From Pithys albifrons albifrons (lineage: Eukaryota; Chordata; Aves; Passeriformes; Thamnophilidae), in assembly GCF_047495875.1 (NCBI RefSeq), contig NC_092497.1, positions 60,859,477 to 60,923,476 of the forward strand: a stretch of DNA of 64,000 nucleotides. The letters are read 5' to 3'. Below the pieces are notes generated by a model. That model saw nothing but the letters and a program-made list of their open reading frames with translations. It searched no databases and had not been told where the DNA came from. This document shows, in pieces, positions 48,355 through 59,900 of the stretch. Position 1 is the first letter of the stretch, and every line of letters starts with the position of its first letter. The position numbers and the translations under genes are program-made.

Positions 48355-50529
48355 ACTCTTATTCAGGAGACAAATACAGAGAAAACAGGCACCTTAAGAA
48401 GAGAGTTGTCTGTGTGTTTGGTTTGACAGCTTCCATGGTCTGCTGTTGCTTCTCTGGTGATTTTAAGGTAAGAAAGGAAACTGTAGCATGGATACACACT
48501 GGAAATAAACACAAAACTTGGGCTGACAACTTCAAGCTATGATGAAAAATACTTAATCTGGACAAGCTGTATCCTCAAGTGGATTTTAATTGGTACCACA
48601 CCTGTTTTTACCAGATGGTGATGTCAAATGAATCTGTGTTTCTGAAGGCTTTGTGCCTTTGTGTAATGTAAATAAGACACACAGGCAACCATGGAATGCC
48701 CTAAAAATTCAAGTTTTACTTGACTTTTAAATAACCTGGACACAAGTATTGACACAGCCATCTATCAAACTCGGTTTAAAGTAAAACACACAGTTGCTTC
48801 ATGAATACTTATCGTACATAGAACATATGCATCACATTGATATGTTTATGTATGTTGTTTTCAAACACCTTTCGAGGGAGTTTCAAATTAAACAGACCTT
48901 CCCAAAAGAAAACATGGTATTTATTCAGTTCAGTATTAACCTGTATAGAGCTAATGGATTTGGCAGCTTTAAATGGTAGTGGCTTCCTTTTTTTTCCAAC
49001 CACATCTTTGATATAATGAGCTTGATTAGAATGCAAGTTGCAAACGATACTGGTAAAGAGGTGCAGTGTAGAAAACAACAGGTCAAGGCAAGCTCCTTCT
49101 GAAAGAAACCAGCTAACTAAGCAAAGGAACCAATATGGGATATACAGAAATGCTTTTGTGGTGTGACTAGTAAGCCCTTTTTATTCTATAAAATATGTGT
49201 TTCATAAAAGGTGTATCTACGTTATAGTTGTTGCTAATTAGTAGGTGAGCGAATTCTATAACTTACCAATGCTTAGCACTTACAGAGGTAAATGCAGAGG
49301 CACAAAGTTAAAATTGTTGGCCTGAGAAAAATTAAGCAGAATTAGGATGAGTATGTCTCAAATATCAGTCCTTTGTCCAAGTGAGGAGAGGTCTGTGTGG
49401 CATCCAACCCCAGGGTACGCTTTGTCTGACTCATTAGAAGGTACCACCATTTTGGACTGGCATCCAAACTCCAGATCTAAAAGTACAACTTCCTCTAGGC
49501 ACTGAAAGCCCCAAGAGAGCTGGGGAAGGGTAGCAACAGTGGAAAGGGCAAGGTGTAGCTCAGAGCTGTAAGAAGCCAGTCACTTAAACATATAGGGCTG
49601 GTTTAGATCTACAAAGCATAGCTATGACACAGTAAGTGCTTTTAGTGATCGATCACTTGTAGGTGTCTCTCACAAAATAAAAAGATCACAAGAAAAGGTG
49701 CCTTTCCTCAAATGACTGAGGAGAAGAAGCTTGAAGGGAAGGGAGGCTCACACATATGGAAGAAATTTCCTTTTCTCTACTATTAGCTGACAGTGATGTC
49801 CTTGTCCCAAGTTTTGTCTTGTTTTGGCACAGACAATGTGTAATACAGGCTTTATATACTGTCTTTCTTTAATGGTTACAAAACTATTGTACTGCCCCAG
49901 ACTGGCATTAGACTTGCTAAAACCTGCTTCCTTCATAGTCTCATTGGAGAGAAGACCATCAACTCAGATCCAGGACTTTCTCTGTAAATTTCTCATTTAA
50001 ATGTAAAAAAGTTGGCTTGATTACAAAACAATTCTCCAGTGACTTGAGAACTGAAACCTTTAACTATTAGGCTAGTCAGAAGCCTATTTTCTGATGTAGT
50101 GGAGTGAGTAAAAAATGCCACACACTTGGCTGATGGTATCCAACAATAACACACAAAAGCCCACAGGCAGATGACAACATACAGGTAAACATAAGGTTGG
50201 ATATAAACCTTAATTTTTTTTTAATTCTTGATCAGTATTTGAAGATTGACAAGATATGGACACTATGTACAGATAATTCTCAAATAATAACACCACAAAA
50301 CTGAAACAGATATGTGCTACTTGCCTGTGCCTGAGTAAGGATTTCAGACTAATAGTAATTACTAAGAAAGCAGCAAACTACAAGCATGTGTATAATGCTC
50401 CAGTTTGGAACACCTCCTCAAACATACATGGAGTGGCTTTCATTGCAGACACTGTAACCAGTTCTTATGTGGTTTGTCATATTTCAGTAGTCTACCAAAA
50501 GATTATCATACTCTTGATTAAGCCATTTT

Positions 50530-50615
50530 GCTACAGTGGTTTTTTTCTGGGGGTTGGTTGGGTTTTGGTGGTGCTTTGTTTGTTTTTTTGTTTTGTTTTG
50601 CTTGTGGTTTTTTTT
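50530..50615. repeat. G/T-rich low-complexity tract
   Basis: The plus strand is almost entirely T and G, with mixed T runs and TTTG units. On the minus strand it is A/C-rich. It probably arose by slippage. Confidence 0.7.
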
Positions 50616-50618
50616 AAC

Positions 50619-50640
50619 TGTCGCTTGTGAGACAGCGACA
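50619..50640. repeat. Small perfect hairpin
   Basis: TGTCGCT (50619-50625) pairs exactly with AGCGACA (50634-50640) around an 8-nt loop, TGTGAGAC. It directly follows the G/T-rich tract. No function is evident. Confidence 0.6.
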
Positions 50641-50889
50641 CAAAGTTGTACATAGATCCTAAGGGTTCACTTTAAGTTGGAGCAATGACAATAAAACCAT
50701 TTAATAGACTGAAAAAACTGAGCAAACACTTTAAGTCAAGCCCAACGATATCTGAGAATTAAATCTTTAGTAAATTCAGAAAATTCTGAAGAACTTCCAT
50801 GAAAACAGAACTTTTACCACACAGGGCTTCATTTGCCTTCCCTTAGATTTGTTGACTGAGACTGAAGAAGCAGAACTGTCAAAAATAAA

Positions 50890-52633
50890 TGATCAAAGAA
50901 AAGTATTTATTAAGTGAATCTGCCTTCTCTGGCAGGATGTAGCATTTCCCAACCTGCAGACAAATCCATACTGCGATAGGAATACATGAACTCTGGTTAG
51001 TAACATCCACCTGACCTCCTCAGATCATGAAACAATAAGAGAATCAAAAGATGAAGTGGAAAATAAAACACATCATACAAGTTTTCACTTATCACTTTTG
51101 TTATGTAAAATGTGTATTAGTAAACCCATGCTTCTGGTAAAGGGTAACTTAGATAGGTTATGCTCATTGCAATTCTCAAACAGTATTGCTTTTCTGATAG
51201 GGCTGCTATTCCCTGGTATGGTGTTGCCTGGGCTAGAACACGGGATCACTGCAAATTACTGTAGGTCATGGGATCTGAGTGTAAGGAGGACAGATGTAGA
51301 AAGGCACATGAGCTACTTCAGCCATTTACAATGCTGTTTAACAAATTCAATATTTAGTTTGAGGATTACACTTAGCAAAATTGCACAAAACAAAGATTTT
51401 GCTAAGCTTCTTAGTATGTTTGCAACACCAGAAGGGTCACCCATGTGCTGACTGTGGACAAATGGAGAGTAGAAGAATGACTTTCACATATTTGTACAAA
51501 GTAATAGGACAAGAGAAGAGCCAGGCATCACTTCAGACTCATATTAGAAGATAACCAAGTCAATGTGCAGCATCATTAAAACTTAATATTCCTACCATGA
51601 CAATAGAAAAATTGTAGTTATTACACCTGAAATACTGCCTTTGTCATTTTAATGTAGTAGAAATGGCTCAGAGAAGTGTCAGATTGGTTATATGAAAAGA
51701 GATTAAGGCAGATTTTGCTAATCTAAAAAAAAAAAAAAAGCTTTTTCCTAGCTGTCTTAAATACTACTCCACAAGTTTCATTTAACCAGCACTTAAGTGC
51801 CTTACTAAGCAGTTCTTAATACAGTGGGTCAGTACATATTCTCCAGTTTGTTCCCACTGTGCTTTGCTCTAAGTTGGTGAGTGTGTTTTTATCACATGGG
51901 ATGTTCAATTAAACATAAAGTCCCTCTGTATAAAAGGACATCCAAAATTTCGAACACTTCAAACTGCCAAGGGAAAGTAAGTCTGTATCACCTCTGGAAC
52001 TCAGTGCTACAGTGTTACAGAGACTGTTATTTTCAAGCTAAAATGGGTTGACTCAAAATTTGTACTAACAACATGAGCATTTGTTACTGTGCTAGGCTAA
52101 AATAAACCTTGTAAGAGCTACCAGTCCTTATGTCTCAGGACATAAGTTGATCCCCACATAAAATAATGAATATAATTCTCCCCATATCACACTGTATTGC
52201 ACAATTGACCAAAATATGACTGTTTAACTTATCTTGAAGCCTCTGATCCTGATCATGTCAGTTAACAGTCACTTTTTGGAACAAGGCTATTCAGTTACAA
52301 AGCAGACCATCAAGGCTGTTTTGTTGCAGCAATTTTTTTTTCTTTTTCTTTTTTTGTTCATTTTTTGGAAATGTAACTGCTGATCACTCAGTTTTACTAT
52401 GACTTTTCTTTTTGGTTGTCTATCAGGCAGATTCTTCTCAATCAGTCACATCACTGGAATGTGATATCCAGTTAGGGATAAAAGTATTGCTTGATCTTCC
52501 CAGCAAGCAGGCTGCACTTCCAAGTGTCCTGAAGAAAGGGCTACCACATCAACTCCAATTCCTTCCCTTGCACACATAAACAAATTCTCAGTTCCTGAAG
52601 ACTAAAATCCATTCACCATCTTCAATTCACCAG
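50890..52633 (-). other. Probable 3' UTR of the minus-strand gene
   Basis: The sequence follows directly after the stop codon of the last coding exon. The first canonical poly(A) signal on the minus strand is AATAAA at 50906-50911. No transposon that I recognise interrupts the interval, which suits an exon. A 15-base A run on the plus strand (51725-51739) and T-rich tracts near 52330-52350 lie inside it. The length, about 1.7 kb, is ordinary for a vertebrate 3' UTR. Confidence 0.45.
50906..50911 (-). terminator. Poly(A) signal AATAAA (minus)
   Basis: TTTATT on the plus strand gives AATAAA on the minus strand. It is the first such hexamer I find downstream of the stop codon at 52634-52636. 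Confidence 0.45.
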
Positions 52634-52759
52634 TCAAGTCTCCACCCTGAAGCGTGACACCTGTACAGTTTTTATGATCTTACTGGTGGGCTTTCCATCA
52701 ACATTACTGGAGGGTTGAGATATTTCTTCTATTAGACTGTCTTTAGATCCATTCTGCCT
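52634..52759 (-). CDS. Terminal coding exon (exon F) of an unassigned minus-strand gene
   Basis: The acceptor ATTCCTTTCAG opens a phase-0 exon of 42 codons including the TGA stop at 52634-52636. It encodes the last 41 residues, beginning RQNGSKDSLIEEI and ending VQVSRFRVET. The peptide has an acidic start, a Ser/Pro/Gly-rich middle and a basic, hydrophobic C-terminus. The upstream exon (54209-54290) ends in phase 0, so they join cleanly across a 1449-bp intron. The C-terminal T does not make a classical PDZ ligand, which needs a hydrophobic last residue. Confidence 0.85.
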   Translation of the reverse strand, partial: RQNGSKDSLIEEISQPSSNVDGKPTSKIIKTVQVSRFRVET

Positions 52760-54208
52760 CTGAAAGGAATAAATTAAACACATTGAAAAAGTTTTGGAGA
52801 ATTTCAACACTGTTTTGCCAACTGTTGCTATGAAAACCTTAGGCTGTGGATATAGCAATTTACATACATACACACATACTGAGAATATTAATCTACAGTT
52901 ATTTGATCAAATAGAATGTTTTCTCCCTCTTGCCTCCTGCCAGCTGCTGCCCCTCTGTGCTGTATTGCCCATTCAGGAAATGCCATGATTAATTATTTGA
53001 TATTTAGCAAAACACTACAAGCAAGGAATTAATGGCCACTGCTGTGAGGGGGCCTAGGGCAGTGGGAAAAGAAAGGTGTTTGCAGACACTGAACATTTTG
53101 ACATTAGTTCCTTCCAAAGCATGTATTTAAGCCACATACTAATGAAGAGGAATGGGAATAAGACAACGCAAATTTTGAGTAGAACAAGTTACCTATTTCT
53201 ACAAAGCATGTAAATTTACGTAGCGTTAAGTAAACCAAATTTCTGATCACTCTTGGAGCAAGTCCTTACAGAAACATCAAGGACACCTCCTCTTTTTCAG
53301 TTTCCGTTACATACAAGAATAGAAGTATCCTTGAACTTAATACCTATCAGAGAACAGGCAGTGTGGTAGCTAGCCTTAAAGTGAAAAAATACCTGTTCGC
53401 TATTTTAAAATTGAACAAGCTTACAAGATAAAATAGGGTATGTTTTGCTAGTTGTATTTTGTGCAGTTTCCACACTACATACAATATCAACATGCAGTTT
53501 TGGTATATCCACATGCAAGATGAACAGTCATGATGGCTGATACTGGAAGTCAGGTATCTGGAATTCTGCCTTACATGACTTGGTTTTCCTTTTGCATGCT
53601 CATCTGCAAGTGCTTTTCAATAGAATTTGCTTCTCGTATTTTAAGCTCAATAAAAATACCAAAGAAGAGTGATATGGTCATATAATGTATGATGAAAGAC
53701 AGTGATTACATTTAAAAATACTTGTTCTGTCCTTTTTAGATGTCAATAACCTAAAAAAAAATTTGAACATTTAGTGGGGAGAGGGAGAAGGGAAGAAAAA
53801 GGAAAAGGAATAAAAGCAATGCTTCAAGCCCAAGCAACAAAACACTAAGAAGACCTCTAAAAAGGTTTTGATTACATCTGCATCACAAGCCCACTTGAAT
53901 ATTTTAAGAACTTTTGAAAATCTGTGAAAAGAAAGGTATTGTCTTAATGATTCAATAAACTCAAGCTGGAAAAGAGTTCTCCAGTAACAGATGTTCACAG
54001 GGGTATACACTACAGAACTACATGATTTTGAAATATAAACAAAGTGTAAATATAAGCTCAATGCAAAATTTCAAGTCATACTGCTGCTAAAAAGTCAGAG
54101 CCAGCTTTACTTTTCAGTGAAAAGCAAAGACCTAATTTAAATAAAGCACTAGATCCTCACTTCTCCCTCCAAAATAAGGAAAATTGCAAAGGATTTACAA
54201 TTACTAAC

Positions 54209-54290
54209 CTGATGAGCCAACTGGATGTTGGGACGTTTCACATCTGAAGATCGTGTAACAGGCAATGGAGGGACCAGATCAGTTTTAACA
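54209..54290 (-). CDS. Coding exon E of the unassigned minus-strand gene
   Basis: Eighty-two bases lie between a TAATTTCAG acceptor and a CAG|GTTAGT donor. The first base completes an Asn codon begun by the previous exon. The exon encodes VKTDLVPPLPVTRSS, continues to NIQLAHQ and ends in phase 0. The Pro-rich VPPLPV core could be an SH3- or EVH1-type docking motif, which is inference. The minus-strand CR1 remnant at 54504-54694 lies in the intron just upstream. Confidence 0.85.
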
Positions 54291-54503
54291 CTGAAATTAT
54301 AATATCACAAAATGGATATTGGTTAATGAAGTAAACTCTAAGTGTGCAGAGGAAGAATAATGAAACTGACCCAGATAGCTGCATATATCTGAAAGGCGTA
54401 TCACCTGACTAGATATCTGAAAGCTTTCATGCTGATCCTCATTGGGCACCTACAGGGGACGGGCCATCCCATCCCTGTCTTCTGGTCTACAGCCCAGCTT
54501 CAT

Positions 54504-54694
54504 GCATCTTAGAATGGTTTGAGCTGGAAGAGACTTTAAAGCCCTTTCAGTCCCACCATGGGCAGGGACACCTTGCACTAGGCCACATTGCTCCAAGCCC
54601 TGTCCAACTTGTCCTGGAATACATCCAGAGATGAGACTGCCACAGATTCTCTGGGCAACCTGTGTCAGGGCCTCACTCCCTCAGAGTAAAAATG
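54504..54694 (-). mobile_element. CR1 LINE 3'-end fragment (minus), intronic
   Basis: It reads as the reverse complement of CR1: TTAGAATGGTTTGAGCTGG, then CCACCATGGGCAGGGACACC and TTGCACTAGGCCACATTGC, with CTCTGGGCAACCTGTGTCAG near the end. It lies in the intron between exons D and E, in the same orientation as the gene. Confidence 0.9.
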
Positions 54695-55249
54695 GCTGTG
54701 CCACACCTGCTTCAGGGTGCTATCCAGCTAAAACTAGCCTTCCAGGTGGGTGATAACATCAGGAGACTGCTTTTTATCTTTTTAAGGCCTTACTACAACT
54801 GAGAGTAGGGCTGTCACTTTTCTACTCATAAATACTCTTCAGTCTTCTAGGAAAGACATTGATGGAAAGTGTTGTACTAGAGTTCCCCTGAAACAAATTA
54901 CAGTGTTAGTAAATTACAGTGTTAACTCTATTAAGGATGAAGGAATCTGAAAGGCAACTCACGAGGACTCATCCCTTAGGCAACTTCATGACCTATCACT
55001 AAAGGGCAATACAGGTTTATTTCAACTTTTTCAGTTTCTCCTCCTTCCAAGATGATCAAGCAAGCCACTGTGACTCAGGATAGACCATTAATAGTTTTGT
55101 AGTTTTTTCATTCATGTAGCTCTGAAGACACAATATTTAGAGGGTTGTTTGAACCCTGTGCCACCAAACAGCTATGTTTATGCTAATTCTAGTCACCATG
55201 GTCTTTGAACAACTTTTGAGCTGCACTGCTAATAACCACAATCACATAC

Positions 55250-55360
55250 TTCACTTCGGAGAGGACAGATCTTTCACCATCAGAGCACTGGGACCGCCGA
55301 TACTGACGGTAGCTGCGAGGGGAATGTGAATGCCTAATGCGGATTGGGTCGCCTTGAGTC
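55250..55360 (-). CDS. Coding exon D of the unassigned minus-strand gene
   Basis: The exon has 111 bases between a TCTCTCTCAG acceptor and a GAA|GTATGT donor. It encodes TQGDPIRIRHSHSPRSYRQY, then RRSQCSDGERSVLSEV. The segment is rich in Arg, Ser and Tyr, with several potential basophilic kinase sites (RRSQ, SPRS). The phases match both neighbours exactly (one base in, two bases out). CpG-containing codons such as CGC, CGT and CGG are frequent compared with the flanking introns, which supports coding selection. Confidence 0.9.
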
Positions 55361-56206
55361 CTGAGAGAGACACAGAATTCACAACAGGAGGTTAGTAAAC
55401 CAGATCTTTGGCACAAAACAGAAATCCAAATGCAAACTGAGAGATCCTCCCACTTCTTATTAAAGTATAACAGATGGCTTCTTGCTGTGGTTGAATTTAA
55501 AGGGCTGATGCTTTTTCTAAATGACTGTACTTGGAATTCAGTGCTTTAGAAACGCAAAGATCACGAACGGGCATGTCCATATTTGAGCATAAAGCTTTAA
55601 TAAAGAATCCATTAATTTCTACATCTTTGGCATCAGCCTCTTCTGTTTAGTGGTGTTGTGGAAGCACATTGTAATGTAAACCAGGATCGCATTTCTGCCA
55701 CATGCAGCTGCACTGACACATGGCATCCCAAATGGGCAATTAGCACAGTGAAATAGATGTTGGTTCTTAAGGAAATGACAAGCCAGGAAGGCAGTTGCAG
55801 AGGTCAAACAGTGCCTTGGATGATCTGAATAAATACTCAAAACAAAAAGTTTAGGAAATATATGGATTTGCTTGTTTGCATTCTCTTCTCTCTGATTCTA
55901 GCTTATAATATAAGAAAGATTCATGGGTGACATCAGGAGACATACAGAGCATACAGACATCTCCCAGGTTCACAGGTGTATGGGAGAGAGAGATGAAGAT
56001 GATTTTTTCATATTTTGAAAAAAGAAAGTATTAGGTTTCAAGATTATTATGTAACCTCACTCAACCCATTCTAGATGAATACTGGAGTAGATAAGAGCTC
56101 AGAGATTATGCGTAAACCGGTTTTTCTTTCAGTATGACAGAGTTCACAGTAAAATACAAAAAGTAAGCTTTTATATTCACAAAGCAAAATCCTGACATAA
56201 ACTCAC

Positions 56207-56275
56207 TCTACTTTTGTGTATGGAATTTCTTTCAATTGCTCCTCAGATAGGCCAGACGGATCCACAAGCTCCTTC
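56207..56275 (-). CDS. Coding exon C of the unassigned minus-strand gene
   Basis: Sixty-nine bases lie between a CTTTATAG acceptor and an AGA|GTGAGT donor. It encodes [19 protein letters not shown] and then TKV. The [13 protein letters not shown] part is predicted to be a short amphipathic helix followed by a turn. Both split codons (Gln before, Glu after) complete correctly with the adjacent exons. Confidence 0.88.
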
Positions 56276-56907
56276 CTATAAAGGATGAGGAAAAGTAAAA
56301 CATGTAACAGCAACTATAAGTGCAAAAATGTTTTTATTTTTATTATATTGGTCTTAAAAGATTTACTGAAACAAGCTGTTGTCAGCCCTGAAGCTATCTT
56401 GACATCAAATAGGAAACTTATTTAGAAATAAGTGTAACTTCACCTTGATTGCTTCAACTGCATGTTGCATCCTGTTCCACCTTCCTCTCACCTCCCTGCA
56501 AATCTGATCTTGTTGCTTCACATTACAATGAACATTGTGTGTTCTAAACAATGAAAATGCTTAGGAATAGATAAATATCTTCCTAATGGGTAATTCTGTA
56601 GTATATGGGTTCTCATCCTAAAAGTGTCACTATTACAAGCAAGGGCATTTTGGAAGCCACAGAGAAATAACTCTCTAAAATGATGCATTGTTCCTTAATA
56701 ATTCATTTACATACAAAGATCTTCTGTATTCAGTGCATTCGGTGATCTGCAGTATCTTCTACACACAGCAGGTCATTAACACACACATAATTTATTGTGG
56801 CACTTAACTAAATCAGAATGTAATGACTTATAGCCACAGTGCAGGGGATGTGAGTAACATTAGAGGAAAACCCAGAATCTCCTGGGCCCTAAAAGGACTG
56901 TACTTAC

Positions 56908-56955
56908 TGAATATGTTTCCACAGTTCTTCTTTAGCTTGTACATCTGGGCTTCTC
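56908..56955 (-). CDS. Coding exon B of the unassigned minus-strand gene
   Basis: This small 48-base exon lies between a TTATTTACAG acceptor and a TCA|GTAAGT donor, both near consensus. It encodes RSPDVQAKEELWKHI. The split Ser codon joins it to exon A, and the split Gln codon joins it to exon C. It is too short to find by ORF length; the phase match on both sides is the evidence. Confidence 0.85.
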
Positions 56956-59900
56956 CTGTAAATAACAAAGACAACAAAGGTTGAACTGAAAAAAACTTAT
57001 TTGACATGTTGCTGTTCAAATAACTTTTAACAGCACAGAAATCATAATAAATGTCATCTCAGAAACCACTGATGACTTCAATTTTAAAGTTTGTTTTCTC
57101 AGAAAATGCATTAAATTTCATTGCTTTATTTCAATTGACAAGTAATTTTTTGGATGACAGGCTCTCAATCACAATTCCAGTTCCACTTGCCTTGAGCAAG
57201 AGTCTACATGAAATATAAACAACAGCAGAAATTCCCGAGCCAAATCAGTGCCTAGCTACTGCCACCCTTCATCCCTCCAAGGAACAACATATTTTGGAAT
57301 AACACTTCTGTAAAAGGCCCTCAGAAATGTCCTGTAGCCCACAGAGCCCTTTGTGGGTAGAAGAAGGGACAGGCCACACCAGGCTCACACACCAGCAGTC
57401 CCCTGGCCGTTCCCAGTCAGGACCAGTTTCTCCACTGTAATCACAGAACAGCCTCTTGCTTTCTGTCACCTCCAGGAAGGGTTTCTGCTCTCTTAATTTA
57501 CATCTCGTGCCCAGTACCAAAAAGCCCAAACAAACAAACAAAACCAAAGAAATCCAAGCAGCAACTATGCATATTTGTGCACATGAATATTTTACCAGGT
57601 GTTTAATTCACAAAGTACATACCAAAAATGGCAATTTTCCTATTGCAGACACAGAGATGTAGTAAAGTAAGCCTAAATGGCATCTCTCACATTTTCCACT
57701 GAATTACACTGTTTCTAACTGGATCCCCTTTATTTTTAATTTTCTTATCCTTTTTTACTGCAGGGTTAGTGCAAAACCATTCCTGATGTTAAAGCTGTGC
57801 CTAGAATTCACCAAAACCCATTCAGAATAATAAAGTAAGCATTTTACACAGTGGCAGGGTCTACATTTGCATGGAGAAATCAGATAACTCTTTTCATTGG
57901 CATTTTTATATATAAACTCTGTGTCAACAGCAAGACTGTTCCACATCACCTAAAATGTGAGATGCAACTTTAAGACATAGTCAGCATGCGGAAAAGCTCC
58001 CATTTTCTCAAATATTAAGTCTTACATCATCAGGTCATACAGCCTGCTTTCTTTTCATTAAACAGAAGGGCCTATCATATTCAAAGATGCTTTTGGAATG
58101 ATATAATCCAAATTTAGATGAAGATCAAGAGGAAAGCAGAGTTCTGCATTTTGACATCTACTAAATTGGCTCTCCCTTACCCACTGACAGAACTGCATCA
58201 GAAATAATTCCAAGCTTCTCTCTACCACTAACAGTTTGACTGCTTATTTCACCAGTACCACATTCAGTTTATTTTCAGACTTCAGCCTAGGAATAATGTT
58301 CAGAGATATCTATATCACAGTAAACATTTTACAGTTGATGAAAAGACAAGGTATTCAGGGATGATAATGTTTAGGGCTATGGTTTTTTAGATTTTACAGG
58401 TGCAGAAGTACTGGGAGTTATTAGTTTACTGGTTTATAAATAGCAGAAAGATTCTGAAGTGTGAAAAACAACCTAGCATTTATGTTTCCCTAGTAAGACT
58501 GAAGTGAAGGAATCCATAACCTTCTCAAGCTCCTAGACAGCCATGGCTTTCCAGGCACTGTGATGCATCCACCCCAGATAATTCCCATTCTTGCTGGACT
58601 GCTGTCTCCTCAGGTCCTCATGATTGCAACAGCCATAGCTATGAGGGGCTTGCAGCCCACTTTTTTCTCCAAGTTCAGAGCTATTTGTGGCTTTGTTTGT
58701 GTTTATTATAATGTATTTAGTTTTCTCTGATTTTCACTTCTATCTCTCTCCATTTTTGCATTTATTTCTGCTTCTTACATCTGTCCACACTGTTTTTACC
58801 TCCATGATGCAGTGGTTTGGTCTGCAGTGGCATTTAACAGTCTTATTCACCCCTCAGTTTTGAACTGATTTCTTCTTCCACGAAACCTCTTGCTCACAAA
58901 ACAGCAGCTGCAATCCCTGCATTCACCCTGGGGCTGGGAAGACAGGCATCCTCTTCAGAGGCTGAATAATCAGGCAGTGGGGGATGCAAAAGCTCCCTGA
59001 AAAATGCCAACTTCTCCAGGGAGGCTTTGTAATTTCCCCAGTTTGCCTGAGGAACCAAAGCCTTAAGGTCACTCCCAAAATCAGGATCCACACAAAGCAG
59101 TGTATTGTGCACACATTACTGGCTCATTTGATCAACTCATTGCTTTTACTTATTCATGGAAATAGAGCAGTTAAGGATGTCTCAAGTATCACCAAATATC
59201 ATGTGATATTAATAAATTAATTTCTGGGGCAGCAGGGAGAGAGTGTGGTTAAATAATTTCATCTTCATTTTTCCCTTTTCTAGGAACTGTGCTTCCTGCT
59301 TCCTATGACCAGTTCCAGGCACTTTACTCTGTGATCTCTGCCATTTTCCCTCTGTCCATCCCTACAACTACATTAATAAGAAAGACTTTGCTGTACAGTA
59401 TCAGTTCAGCAATATGGCATCCCATGGAAAAAAAAAAGGCTAAATACAACAATTCCTCAGAGAAAAGAGCTCTTAGATTTTGCATCCTGTAATCAGTTAT
59501 TTTCCATCTGTTTAAGAAGTGTTACAATACTGGGATAACGTCTCAGCATTTATTCAAGTTAACTCCATACCAAAGAATATAAAGAAACATGATACAGATA
59601 AACTAAATTAATGCATTTTCTTTCCAAAGGCTCCTTTGCTGGCAAAATGATGGAAGGCTTACAAAAAGAAAGGTGAAATGTAAGATGAAAGGTAGGTATT
59701 GCATATCCTGCTCAGGAAATTCATGTTTGTGTAGTTCTTAAGAGCTCAAAACAAAACAATTCTTTTGTTAAATCTTTAAAGCCAGATCACAATCTCCCTT
59801 TCACATTGTTTTCCTCTTTTTACCATCAAATGTTTTAGAACTCAGAGTTGTGATATATGGGACTGAGACTGTCCTATCGCAGTATCTGAATCAATACCTT

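Larger units (their letters stand above)
48355..50880. other. Spacer between the two convergent units
   Basis: No exon or RNA gene is supported. A G/T-rich low-complexity tract occupies about 50530-50615 and is followed by a small perfect hairpin at 50619-50640. Confidence 0.4.
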
